Source: Paenibacillus paeoniae
GTDB lineage: Bacteria; Bacillota; Bacilli; Paenibacillales; Paenibacillaceae
Assembly (NCBI RefSeq): GCF_003388735.1
Contig: NZ_QUBQ01000002.1
Coordinates: forward strand, 62,001-126,000
DNA: 64,000 nucleotides
Reading direction: 5' to 3'
Under the pieces are notes generated by a model. It did no database searches. It was given only the letters and a program-made list of their open reading frames with translations, and was not told where the DNA came from. Positions 26,301 to 34,498 of this stretch are shown here, piece after piece (within the stretch, counting starts at the first letter, position 1; each line of letters begins with the position of its first letter). The translations under genes and the position numbers were made by a program.

Positions 26301-27341
26301 CTAACCTGCTCTTCTGGAACGGTACAACAAATAGATGAAAAAGGGTGCGCCGACCGCAGACGTAAACACGCCGACTGGGATATCGAGCGGCAGAAATGCG
26401 GTTCGGCCGATCAAGTCCGCTGCGGCCACCACGATGGCCCCGATCAAAGCGCTGACAGGAAGCACACGGTGTATGACGGGGCCGACCAGACGTCTTGCCA
26501 TATGCGGCGCTATAAGCCCTACAAAGCCGATAGAGCCGCCGATAGCGACGGCAGAGCCGGCAAGCGCGACGCTTAGCGATACAAGCAGCAGCCTGTGACG
26601 CTGCACAGGGGAACCAATTCCGATGGCAATCTCATCTCCAAGCAGTTGGGCATGCAGATTGCCGGTATTGAAATACAAAATGATGCCGAACACGATTAGC
26701 CAAGGGGCAAGCATAACAACATCTCCCCACGTCGAGCCATAAATCGTGCCTGTCAGCCAAATGTATGCCGAAGTAGCGGAGTAGGCAGGACTAAATGTGA
26801 GCAGAAACGATGTACCCGCCGACAGCAGCGAAGCGACGCCGATGCCCACCAGCACTAGTCGGAGCGAGTCCGTTCCCTTCCGCCAAGCCAGTATGTAGAC
26901 AAGCGCGGAAGCACAGAACGCGCCGACTATGGCAGCTACAGGCAGCAGCCCGCGGCCGAATACGCCAGACAATACGGTAAGGAACAATACAGCTCCAAAC
27001 GATGCGCCGCCCGTAATGCCGACCACGTCCGGCGCGGCAAGCGGATTCCGAATGACCGCCTGCAGGATAGCGCCCGCTGTCGCCAAGGCCGCTCCTACGA
27101 GCAACCCAATGACTAGCCGCGGCGCTCGAAACGTCTGTACGATTAGAACATCCTCCATACCACCGCGTCCCCATAGCGCCTGCCATACGCGATGCAGGCC
27201 GATCATACTGTCGCCCATTGTAAGGTATAAGACGGATAACCCGATGATGCCAAGAGACAGCCCGATTACAACTCGCGCCGCTGACTTTCGTTTTTTGCCC
27301 GATGCCTCGGTTGAAGCCACTCCATTAGCAATTGAACTCAC
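26301..27341 (-). CDS. Ferric-siderophore ABC transporter permease (FecCD family, second subunit)
   Basis: A 346-residue FecCD-type permease with about ten helices. Visible family motifs are RAPRLVIGLLVGAALATAGAILQ near residues 75-98, NPLAAPDVVGITGGA, and GFVGLIAPHMARRLVGP near the C-terminus, the ATPase-contact region. The start is a GTG at 27341, with AAAGGGG upstream; it overlaps the previous stop (GTGA). It pairs with the upstream permease to form the channel for a siderophore captured by the 28447 protein. Feu-like in order. Confidence 0.93.
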   Translation of the reverse strand: MSSIANGVASTEASGKKRKSAARVVIGLSLGIIGLSVLYLTMGDSMIGLHRVWQALWGRGGMEDVLIVQTFRAPRLVIGLLVGAALATAGAILQAVIRNPLAAPDVVGITGGASFGAVLFLTVLSGVFGRGLLPVAAIVGAFCASALVYILAWRKGTDSLRLVLVGIGVASLLSAGTSFLLTFSPAYSATSAYIWLTGTIYGSTWGDVVMLAPWLIVFGIILYFNTGNLHAQLLGDEIAIGIGSPVQRHRLLLVSLSVALAGSAVAIGGSIGFVGLIAPHMARRLVGPVIHRVLPVSALIGAIVVAAADLIGRTAFLPLDIPVGVFTSAVGAPFFIYLLYRSRRAG

Positions 27342-28351
27342 AGCTTCGCACGCCCCTTTCGCGCGAGATAGATGAAGAACGGCGCACCCAGCGCAGCCGT
27401 CATAATGCCCACCGGCACTTCCAAGGGAAATATAATGAATCTGGCGACCAGATCAGCCAGCAGCAGCAGACTTGCTCCAAGTACAGCGCTATACGGCATA
27501 AGCCACCGATAGTCTAGGCCCACCATCCCCCGAGCAAGATGCGGGACGATAATGCCGATCAGTCCAATCGGCCCTGCAACTGTAACAGCGCTTCCCGCCA
27601 GCAAGATCACGATGAGACCGGCAGCCACCTTCATCAAGGTCATATTTTGTCCCAGACCTTTGGCTGACTCCTCGCCCATCGCCATAATGTTCCAGTGTCT
27701 GGACAAGGCAAATGCAAGCAGCCAGCCGACTCCCATAAAGGGAAGCACAGGCAGCAGCATCTCTATCGTTCGACCCGCTACAGAGCCTGCTAGCCAGAAC
27801 AATACATCCTGCAGTCCGCTCTCATTGCGAACCAGCATCCCCTGCGTCAACGAGGAGAATAACGCCGTCATCGCAGAGCCTGCAAGAATAATGCGAAGCG
27901 GCGACAGCCCTTCTCTCCCAAGTGAGCCCAGCGCATAGACTGCCACAGCCGCAACGGCTGCACCAAAGAACGAAATCCACATTAACACTTCCGACTCGCG
28001 GATAGAGGCTAGCGTAATAGCGGCGACAACAGCGATCGAGGCGCCAGCATTAATGCCCAGCACACTGGGAGAGGCGAGCGGATTGCGGGTCACGCTTTGC
28101 AGAATGGCGCCCGCCAAAGCAAGCGAGCCTCCTACCGTTGCGGCAATCAGCGCCCTGGGCAGTCTGGCTGTTCGCGCGACGACTTGATTCATATCCCCAT
28201 CGTCGTAGCTGATAATGGATGAGAGGATATCGCTCCAACTGATCGATACAAATCCAAATCTCATGCTGAGAATGAAGCTGGCTATCAACAAGACGAATCC
28301 CCCCAGCAATCCAGCGCTGCGATAGGCGTTGCTTCTGATCTTCCTTTCCAT
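27338..28351 (-). CDS. Ferric-siderophore ABC transporter permease (FecCD family, first subunit)
   Basis: About 337 residues from ATG 28351, which has a long purine-rich ribosome binding site (GGAGGAAGG...). The frame extends to 28420 without support. It has about ten helices and family motifs ARLPRALIAATVGGSLALAGAILQ, NPLASPSVLGINAGA, and GPIGLIGIIVPHLARGMVG. It is translationally coupled to the second permease. No ATP-binding protein gene is in the operon, as in Bacillus feuABC, which borrows YusV. Confidence 0.93.
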   Translation of the reverse strand: MERKIRSNAYRSAGLLGGFVLLIASFILSMRFGFVSISWSDILSSIISYDDGDMNQVVARTARLPRALIAATVGGSLALAGAILQSVTRNPLASPSVLGINAGASIAVVAAITLASIRESEVLMWISFFGAAVAAVAVYALGSLGREGLSPLRIILAGSAMTALFSSLTQGMLVRNESGLQDVLFWLAGSVAGRTIEMLLPVLPFMGVGWLLAFALSRHWNIMAMGEESAKGLGQNMTLMKVAAGLIVILLAGSAVTVAGPIGLIGIIVPHLARGMVGLDYRWLMPYSAVLGASLLLLADLVARFIIFPLEVPVGIMTAALGAPFFIYLARKGRAKL

Positions 28352-28446
28352 AACCTTCTTCCTTCCTCCCCTGGTGCGAACACGCAACAAAAGAATGGGC
28401 TGATCAGCCCATTCTTTCATTGGCCTTGCTTATGTGTGATTAGCTA

Positions 28447-29736
28447 TTATTCCAGACCGAAGTAGAAGTAGAGATCATCCAGCATGAGTTTAGCCGCAAG
28501 TGCGCCGCCGGACAGATTCCACGTTACGGAATTGACTTTGTAATACTTGTTGTTTTTAACAGCATTCAGGTTTTTCCAGAGCGCGCTGCTGGTCCACGTT
28601 TTCTGATGCTGCAGAATAGCGCCGTCGCCGTCCCAGTCTGTTGTAAAGTCGAAGATATAGTCGCCGTCGAGCAAGCTGATTTGCTCCTGCGAAGCAACCG
28701 GAATGATCTCCTGACCTACAGCCAGCTGCGCCTTAGGCGTCGAGAAGCCCAGCTCCTGGAAGATCTTGTAGGCAAAGCCCGTATTATAGGCTCTTGCTGT
28801 GCCGTTCGGGTTAACCCGAATGATGGAGATTGCCGCGCCTTTATCTTTTGCAGGGAGCTTGCTCTTGAAATCAGCAACTTGCTTCTTCCAATCAGCCAAA
28901 AACGAAGTAGCGATATCTTCTTTATTCAATACTTTAGACATCACCTGCAAGTTGTCCTGCCAATCAGCCAGATCTTTCGTTACAATTGTAGGAGCGATTT
29001 TGCTCAATTGACCGTAGATGCCTTCATGTCTGTCTTTTGTTGCGATAATAACATCCGGCTTGAGGGCCACGATTGCTTCAACGTTCGGCTGTGTCTCATC
29101 GCCCAGCGTCTTCGTGCCAATCAGGTTCGAACGAATATATTCGTAGAATGGCTGTTGAATATAGGATTCAACTGCGCCTACCGGTTTTACTTTAAGCAGA
29201 ACCGAGATATCAACGCCTCCGTTGAACAAAACAACGACACGTTTCGGAACACCATTCAATGTCGTGCTGCCAAGATCATGCTTGAAAGTACGCTTTGTCT
29301 CCAGGACAGCTGTCGAGGAAGACTGATTCCAAGTTACCCATACGCCCAGCGACTCGCCTACGAAGCGAAGCGGCACAAGCAAGGTTCCGCTTACGTTCAG
29401 CGGAGCTGCGTCCAGCGTTACAGCTGAGCCGTTAATACGGGCCGACTTGCTGCCTTGCGTCAATTCGATCGTTTGACCGCTTTTCTTAATGGTTGCTTTT
29501 TTGCTCTTCGCATCATAGCTTACCGTGCCGCCTAGCGCTTCCGCAATGGCGCGATAAGGGACAAGCGTGCGACCGTTCTCAATGCGCGGACTTACACTAT
29601 ACGTCTGCTTCTTGCCGTCGATGGTTACATTGACGGATTTGACTGCGGCGCCCGCGACCGTAGCCGGTACTAGAGCGACGATCAGCGCGACCGCCAAAAG
29701 CAAGGATAACATTTTTCTTCTAATCATCTTGTTCAC
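28447..29736 (-). CDS. Siderophore-binding protein with N-terminal stalk (copper amine oxidase N-type) domain
   Basis: A fusion of about 429 residues. A signal peptide ending VPATVAGAA has no lipobox Cys. Residues about 35-150 form a copper-amine-oxidase-N (stalk) domain with its two repeats (TLVPYRAIAEALGGTVSYDAKSKKA and LLVPLRFVGESLGVWVTWN). From about 155 comes a FecB/TroA-type periplasmic-binding domain (PKRVVVLFNGGVDISVLLKV, ALKPDVIIATKDR, SIIRVNPNG). It should bind a ferric siderophore for the downstream permeases. Most Firmicute binding proteins are lipoproteins, so attachment here is unusual. The start is GTG 29736 or ATG 29727 near TTAGGAG. Confidence 0.9.
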   Translation of the reverse strand: MNKMIRRKMLSLLLAVALIVALVPATVAGAAVKSVNVTIDGKKQTYSVSPRIENGRTLVPYRAIAEALGGTVSYDAKSKKATIKKSGQTIELTQGSKSARINGSAVTLDAAPLNVSGTLLVPLRFVGESLGVWVTWNQSSSTAVLETKRTFKHDLGSTTLNGVPKRVVVLFNGGVDISVLLKVKPVGAVESYIQQPFYEYIRSNLIGTKTLGDETQPNVEAIVALKPDVIIATKDRHEGIYGQLSKIAPTIVTKDLADWQDNLQVMSKVLNKEDIATSFLADWKKQVADFKSKLPAKDKGAAISIIRVNPNGTARAYNTGFAYKIFQELGFSTPKAQLAVGQEIIPVASQEQISLLDGDYIFDFTTDWDGDGAILQHQKTWTSSALWKNLNAVKNNKYYKVNSVTWNLSGGALAAKLMLDDLYFYFGLE

Positions 29737-29754
29737 AATCTCCTAACTTCTTGT

Positions 29755-30240
29755 TTAATTTTGCAAAGCTGGCTTCACATCACGGAAGCCTTGATAGAGC
29801 GAATAATCCAGATCAACAAGCCGCGTCTTGTCCCAATCGGATGCAGCAACTTCGTCCAGCACTCCGACCAGATCGGCTTCAATCTGCTGCAGCTTCTCTG
29901 GCTGCGCGTCAACTGCCTTCTCGCTGAGCGACTTCCAAAGCGCTGCCATGCGTTCAGCCTGGCGAGCAGCTTCTTCCCTGTCATCGGACTCTACTGCCGT
30001 TTTGAACGTTTTGATCAAGCTGGACATTTCCTCCGCCGCAGACGACACATCGTCGATCTCGGCTGCCTCTATAAGGGCAAGTCGATCCTTCTTGCTATCC
30101 GTCTGCAGAGAATCATCGGCGACAACCGCGCCGGACCCCTTCTTCCCTTCGGAAGCGCCTGCAGTGCAGCCCGTCAAGAGGAGGACTACCAACATCATGA
30201 GAGATACGTAACGAATGATTCCACAACCCCCAAACCCCAT
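29755..30240 (-). CDS. Small helical lipoprotein of the siderophore operon
   Basis: A signal helix and lipobox (LVVLLLTGC, Cys about residue 25 from ATG 30240) precede about 135 charged residues. They are predicted mostly helical (AAEEMSSLIKTFKTAVESDD, RQAERMAALWKSLSEKAV, QPEKLQQIEADLVGVLDE). No recognised family. It is the first gene of the operon, 18 bases before the stalk-fused binding protein, so it is co-expressed under Fur and Btr-like control. The start is uncertain: ATG 30261 lies in the Fur box near the transcription start, and 30240 or 30198 are more likely. It might be a membrane partner of the unanchored binding protein; that is inference. Confidence 0.75.
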   Translation of the reverse strand: MGFGGCGIIRYVSLMMLVVLLLTGCTAGASEGKKGSGAVVADDSLQTDSKKDRLALIEAAEIDDVSSAAEEMSSLIKTFKTAVESDDREEAARQAERMAALWKSLSEKAVDAQPEKLQQIEADLVGVLDEVAASDWDKTRLVDLDYSLYQGFRDVKPALQN

Positions 30241-30245
30241 GTGAA

Positions 30246-30260
30246 TGATAATCATTTTCA
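30246..30260. promoter_or_regulatory. Fur box of the siderophore-uptake operon
   Basis: TGATAATCATTTTCA matches the Fur 7-1-7 consensus at 13 of 14 defined positions. It covers the predicted transcription start of the minus-strand operon, the usual position for iron-dependent repression. Confidence 0.85.
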
Positions 30261-30266
30261 ATACCT

Positions 30267-30295
30267 ATTGTACCTATCGCAATTTTCGATTCCCA
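30267..30295 (-). promoter_or_regulatory. Promoter of the siderophore-uptake operon
   Basis: Minus-strand -10 TACAAT (30267-30272); the -35 position 17 bases upstream reads TGGGAA (30290-30295), a poor match. Poor -35 plus direct repeats over it suggests activator dependence. Confidence 0.5.
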
Positions 30296-30320
30296 TACAC
30301 GATATTGTCCGATTCGTATG
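30287..30320. promoter_or_regulatory. Direct repeats, candidate AraC/Btr-type operator
   Basis: CGATTCCCATA (30287-30297) and CGATTCGTATG (30310-30320) are spaced 23 bases start to start, on the same face of the DNA. The inner copy overlaps the -35 of the uptake operon. AraC activators typically bind such paired sites; the divergent Btr-like gene encodes the likely protein. Confidence 0.5.
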
Positions 30321-30375
30321 GACAAAAATTTCAGCACTCCTCATACATGAATGATGCCCGCCATCACATTGCCTA

Positions 30376-30404
30376 TTGCCGCATCACCGATATATTGCTA
30401 GAAT
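30376..30404 (+). promoter_or_regulatory. Promoter of the AraC/Btr-like gene
   Basis: TTGCCG (30376-30381), exactly 17 bases, TAGAAT (30399-30404). A Fur box follows at the start point. Confidence 0.65.
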
Positions 30405-30410
30405 TGTAAT

Positions 30411-30425
30411 TGATAACAATTATCA
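30411..30425. promoter_or_regulatory. Fur box of the AraC/Btr-like gene
   Basis: TGATAACAATTATCA matches the Fur consensus at 13 of 14 defined positions, placed immediately after the -10 so that Fur would block initiation. Confidence 0.85.
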
Positions 30426-30449
30426 ATATCAAGTTTTCTCTTCTACCCA

Positions 30450-32084
30450 ATGAATCCTAATAGCAAATCTCTAATAGAAAAGGACTGCCGTGCCATGATA
30501 CCCCATTCCTATTTCACTTGCTATCCAATACATATTGCATCCTATCATTACAAAGAAGGCTTCCGCACTGAACCGCAGTATGCGGAAAACGGCCTGATCG
30601 GCATTGTACAAAGCGGAGCCGGCATGCTGTTTTTGAGCAGCGGACGTTCTTGTCCGCTTCGCGAAGGCTCCTTCTTTTTTGCCCAGCCCGGCGAAACAAG
30701 CTTCGAGCTTATGGCTGATCCCGGCGGCAGCCTGAAGCTAAGCGTTGTGCATTATTCTGCCGTTCAGCTTGGAGAGAATGAGCAGTCCATCGGCAATTAT
30801 GAACTAATGCACGGAGATCACTGCTCCTATCGCGCCGCTTCGGCTCAAACCGAGCTACATCTCACTAATCTTCGGCAAGCGCTGAATGAAACCGGCATAC
30901 TGGGAGATATGAGGAAGCAGCTGGCCTTGTATGAGCTGCTCCTGCATCTTCATGCCCATCAGCACGCGCCATCTCGTGCGGGTACCGATTCCATCCAGTC
31001 CACGATCGATTATATGGAGCGCCGCCTATCCAAGTCTTTGCAGATTAGTGAGCTGCCCAGATTAGCGGGCATGACGCCAAGCTCTTATTGCCGGGCATTC
31101 AAGAAGCTGACCGGCCTCTCTCCGGGCAGTTACCTGACGAAGCTTCGCATGCTGAAGGCGAAGGAGCTGATGACCGACAAGCAAGCATCGCTCAGGGATA
31201 TCGCTGTCAGTGTCGGCTACCAGGACGAGCTCTACTTCAGCCGCGTCTTCAAAAAAACAGAAGGCATCTCGCCCTCCGTCTATCTGAAACGCCGAGACCG
31301 CAAGATCGCCGTTGTGAGCAGCCTGGCACTGCAGGACCATTTGCTTGCGCTCGGCATCCTTCCCGTCGCCGCTCCGAGCTTCCCCTCCTATCACTTGACG
31401 CCGTCGGGATTTCCCAGCTACCTGCATGACCGGCTAAGCGGCACCGTCCCGCTTAATGCCGAGCATCCCATTCGTTCAAGCGATGTCGTTCCGCTTGGTC
31501 CCGACTTAATTCTGCGAACGAAGCTCACCCATGATCTGGGCGATAAGCATTGGGGAGAAGAGGGAAGCGCCATTCTAATCGATCATGCAACAAGCTGGGA
31601 GCATTACTTCCGCGCTATTGCGAGTCGGGTTGATCGGATGGCGGAGGCAGAGCGCACAATCCGCGCTATGTCCGTCTTGGAACAGGAAGCGAGGCGCAAG
31701 CTGGAGCCCGTCACGAAACACGGCAAGTGGACCATCATTAGACTGCTCCCTGGCAATTGCCGGATATACGGCATGAAGGAGCATGCTTTGACAGACCTAT
31801 TCTATGGACGGCTGCAATTCCAGCCGGATGAACGTATTCAACATGGCACGTATATGGAAGATGCCTTCGATCAACTGACGAGCTGGGACCCCGAACAGCT
31901 TCTTGTCGTTTGGAGCGAAGAGCCGGTCATTCACCAATTTAGCGCTGATCCCAGATGGCAGAAGCTGCGGGCGGTCAAGGAAAACCGGGTTTATTACCCC
32001 GACAGCAGAGAATGGGATCCTTGGGGACCCATCGGACGAGAGCATATGATCAAAGCCATGATTCGTTTCTTTGTAAAGCTGTAG
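30450..32084 (+). CDS. Btr-like AraC regulator with siderophore-binding domain
   Basis: A 544-residue three-part protein. It has an N-terminal cupin-like AraC effector domain (about 20-150), the double helix-turn-helix DNA-binding domain (about 190-280; GMTPSSYCRAFKKLTGLSPGSYL, then VGYQDELYFSRVFKKTEGISP), and a C-terminal FecB-type periplasmic-binding fold (about 290-540). This layout is that of Bacillus Btr (YbbB), which binds ferric bacillibactin inside the cell and activates feuABC. It should do the same here for the divergent uptake operon. The start is uncertain (30450 lacks a clear ribosome binding site; 30495 is an alternative). Confidence 0.9.
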   Translation: MNPNSKSLIEKDCRAMIPHSYFTCYPIHIASYHYKEGFRTEPQYAENGLIGIVQSGAGMLFLSSGRSCPLREGSFFFAQPGETSFELMADPGGSLKLSVVHYSAVQLGENEQSIGNYELMHGDHCSYRAASAQTELHLTNLRQALNETGILGDMRKQLALYELLLHLHAHQHAPSRAGTDSIQSTIDYMERRLSKSLQISELPRLAGMTPSSYCRAFKKLTGLSPGSYLTKLRMLKAKELMTDKQASLRDIAVSVGYQDELYFSRVFKKTEGISPSVYLKRRDRKIAVVSSLALQDHLLALGILPVAAPSFPSYHLTPSGFPSYLHDRLSGTVPLNAEHPIRSSDVVPLGPDLILRTKLTHDLGDKHWGEEGSAILIDHATSWEHYFRAIASRVDRMAEAERTIRAMSVLEQEARRKLEPVTKHGKWTIIRLLPGNCRIYGMKEHALTDLFYGRLQFQPDERIQHGTYMEDAFDQLTSWDPEQLLVVWSEEPVIHQFSADPRWQKLRAVKENRVYYPDSREWDPWGPIGREHMIKAMIRFFVKL

Positions 32085-32208
32085 CTGAACCTAAGTGACC
32101 TACGTAAAGCTATGATCAAACTCGTCTAAAGCTGCAACCGTATCCGCTATACAAGAACTAGCGATGCATTCATCACCATAAAGCAAACCCATCCCGCCTC
32201 CCATGCCA

Positions 32209-32249
32209 AAGAAGCCTCCATCCCCTTGATAAGGGATGCGAGGCTTCTT
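32209..32249. terminator. Terminator of mntABCD-mntR
   Basis: AAGAAGCCTC-CATCCC and GGGATG-C-GAGGCTTCTT form a strong symmetrical hairpin just past the mntR stop. Both strands have a T-rich tail, so it can also stop the AraC gene transcript. Confidence 0.8.
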
Positions 32250-32254
32250 CAATC

Positions 32255-32686
32255 TTACTTTTCAGTTGCACTTGTCGCCTCCGTAATGACGCCGGACTGA
32301 TGTTCCAGAGCCGTTGCGTTCTTCTCTATCAACGAAAGCAGCGCCTCCAGCTTAGATGCCGAATCCCAGCTCAGATGATGCTCCAGCCGCTCCGCTTCCT
32401 CGGATGCCTGATCTTCCGGCACGCCTGCGTGACGAAGCAGCCTGACCAGCATCCGATGCTTGCCGATTAATTGCTTGCCTGCCTTCAGCCCGGCATACGT
32501 AGGGGCGATCTGTCCATACTTTTCATAGCTCACATAGCCGGATTCCCGCAGCTTCAGCGCCATCTTCGATACCGTCGACAAATGAACAGACAACGCCTCT
32601 GCCACATCCGACACCCTTACGCAGCCCTTTCTCCGTGACAGCAAATAAATATGCTTCAAATGATCCTCCATCACCGGCGTCATCAT
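32255..32686 (-). CDS. mntR: Manganese-responsive regulator MntR
   Basis: DtxR/MntR-family repressor of 143 residues, the usual length. It has an N-terminal winged helix (MTPVMEDHLKHIYLL, VSDVAEALSVHLSTVSKMALKL) and a C-terminal dimerisation half. Aligned with Bacillus MntR, the metal ligands Asp8, His77, Glu99, Glu102 and His103 are kept (KHRML, RLEHHLSW), but position 11, normally Glu, is Lys. With Mn(II) it would repress the mntA promoter through the box at 36261. It is last in the transporter operon, giving feedback control. No clear ribosome binding site; coupling from mntD is possible. Confidence 0.9.
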   Translation of the reverse strand: MMTPVMEDHLKHIYLLSRRKGCVRVSDVAEALSVHLSTVSKMALKLRESGYVSYEKYGQIAPTYAGLKAGKQLIGKHRMLVRLLRHAGVPEDQASEEAERLEHHLSWDSASKLEALLSLIEKNATALEHQSGVITEATSATEK

Positions 32687-32692
32687 ATTTCG

Positions 32693-33577
32693 TTAAGCCT
32701 CTTGAGCCGCCGCAGGGCGAGGACGGAACCAGCGGGATGCCAGACCGTGCCGCGGCGAAGCTACAAAGCTGATCATAAAGACGATTCCGGTCGAGAAGGC
32801 CATTGAACCCGAGATGGACGTATCCAGCCAGGCCGCCACATAATAGCCTGAGACTGCCGACAATACGCCGAATGCGCCGCTTAGGATGAACATAACAGAT
32901 AGACGGTCCGTCCATAAGTACGCTGCCGCCGCCGGGGTTATGAGCATGGCAACGACCATAATGGCGCCAACAGCATCAAAGGCTGCAACTGTCGTTACAG
33001 AGACGAGCGACATAAAGACATAATGCATGAGCACTACCGGCAATCCCAGACTGGCAGCGAGCGCAGGATCGAAGGATGTAATTTTCCATTCCTTATAGAA
33101 GGCTAATATAGCTACTAACACTACGATGAGGACTAGAGACAAAATAAATACAGCTTCCGGAATAGAGCCGATCCACGGCAGTTCGATTCTCTCCCAAGGA
33201 ATAAATGTAATCTCGCCCATTAACGTATGTTTGACGTCCAAATGCGCATTCCCGACCTTGGTGGCCACTAGAACGACGCCAATAGCGAACAAAGTGGTAA
33301 ATACAACGCCAATGGACGCTTCCTGCTGTACGCCTCTGGCATGAAACCATTGAACCAGCACAGACGTCAGAAGTCCTGCCGCGATTGCCCCGATCAGCAT
33401 ATGCACACCGCTGAGCTCCCGCGTGACCAAATAAGCGACCACAATGCCAAGAAGCACGGTATGGCTGATCGCGTCAGCCATCATCGCCATTCTTCGCAAA
33501 ATAAGCAATACTCCGATAAAGCCGCAGGAAAGTCCAACTAGCGACGCCGTTAACAATATCCAGCCTGCATAACTCAT
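32693..33577 (-). CDS. mntD: Manganese ABC transporter permease MntD-like
   Basis: A 294-residue ABC-3 family permease with about eight helices. It begins with GWILLTASLVGLSCGFIGVLLILRRMAMMADAISHTVL, the cytoplasmic ATPase-contact region shared by Mn/Zn permeases, and contains FDAVGAIMVVAMLITPAAAAYL. ATG follows the mntC stop directly, with GGGG upstream. A basic, Pro-rich tail ends the protein. Paralogous to the permease at 62836-63720. Confidence 0.92.
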   Translation of the reverse strand: MSYAGWILLTASLVGLSCGFIGVLLILRRMAMMADAISHTVLLGIVVAYLVTRELSGVHMLIGAIAAGLLTSVLVQWFHARGVQQEASIGVVFTTLFAIGVVLVATKVGNAHLDVKHTLMGEITFIPWERIELPWIGSIPEAVFILSLVLIVVLVAILAFYKEWKITSFDPALAASLGLPVVLMHYVFMSLVSVTTVAAFDAVGAIMVVAMLITPAAAAYLWTDRLSVMFILSGAFGVLSAVSGYYVAAWLDTSISGSMAFSTGIVFMISFVASPRHGLASRWFRPRPAAAQEA

Positions 33578-34498
33578 CTAAGCTTCGCCCCTCTCCAGCA
33601 CTCTCTGTCCGGGCAAGGACTCCGTGAGCGATTTCTTCTGCGCATAACGCTGCAGGTACAGAACGAGCATCCCTTTACGGGCGCCAAAGGCAAGGGAAAC
33701 GAGGAAGATCCCAGATGCGGCAATAACAATAAATGGGCCTGTCGGCCATCCTTTGCCGAACGTACTGATCAGCGTGCCTGCCATGCCAGCCACCCCACCG
33801 AATACCCCCGACAGGACGACCATCCAGAGAAAGGAATTGGTCCAATATCTGGAGCTGACAGCCGGAATAATAAGCAACGCCGCCATTAGAATGACACCTA
33901 CTGCCTGTATGCCAATTACAATGACCAGTACGAGCACCGTCATATAAATGCTGTTCATCCAACGCCCGGACAGCCCCAGTCCCTTGGCGAATTGCGGATC
34001 GAATAAAAACAGCTTCCATTCCTTGAATGCGATAATCGAAATGAGAACCACCAGAAGCGCGAGAACCGACATCGTGATGACGTCCTTGCGAACCATGGAT
34101 GCCGCTTGGCCGAAGATGAAGCTGTCCAGCCCGCTTTGGCTGCCGCCGCCCATCCGATTTACGAACGTAAGCAGCATGATGCCAAGACCGAAGAATACGG
34201 ACAAAATCATCCCCATCGCAGCATCCTCCTTGACCCGGCAGGACGAGCGAATCCACTGAATCAGGAACGCCCCTAGCAATGCGCTGACCGCTGCGCCTGC
34301 AATCATGAGCGGCAAGCTCTTCGTCCCCGCGATCATAAAGCCGACAATTACGCCAGGCAGGGCGGCATGGGACAAGGCATCGCTCATCAGGCTTTGCCGC
34401 TTCCAATAAGCGAAGCATCCCATCACACCTGCTGCCATGCCGAGAATCAACGTACTGAAGAGTACCCATTGAGCATTATGTGACAAAGCCAGGCTCAT
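33578..34498 (-). CDS. mntC: Manganese ABC transporter permease MntC-like
   Basis: ABC-3 family permease of about 306 residues, start at ATG 34498 with GGAGGAGA upstream; the frame back to 34519 includes that site. About eight or nine helices; family motifs YWKRQSLMSDALSHAALPGVIVGF and GIQAVGVILMAALLIIPAVSSRYWTN. The start overlaps the mntB stop (ATGA). It forms a heterodimeric channel with MntD. Confidence 0.92.
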   Translation of the reverse strand: MSLALSHNAQWVLFSTLILGMAAGVMGCFAYWKRQSLMSDALSHAALPGVIVGFMIAGTKSLPLMIAGAAVSALLGAFLIQWIRSSCRVKEDAAMGMILSVFFGLGIMLLTFVNRMGGGSQSGLDSFIFGQAASMVRKDVITMSVLALLVVLISIIAFKEWKLFLFDPQFAKGLGLSGRWMNSIYMTVLVLVIVIGIQAVGVILMAALLIIPAVSSRYWTNSFLWMVVLSGVFGGVAGMAGTLISTFGKGWPTGPFIVIAASGIFLVSLAFGARKGMLVLYLQRYAQKKSLTESLPGQRVLERGEA

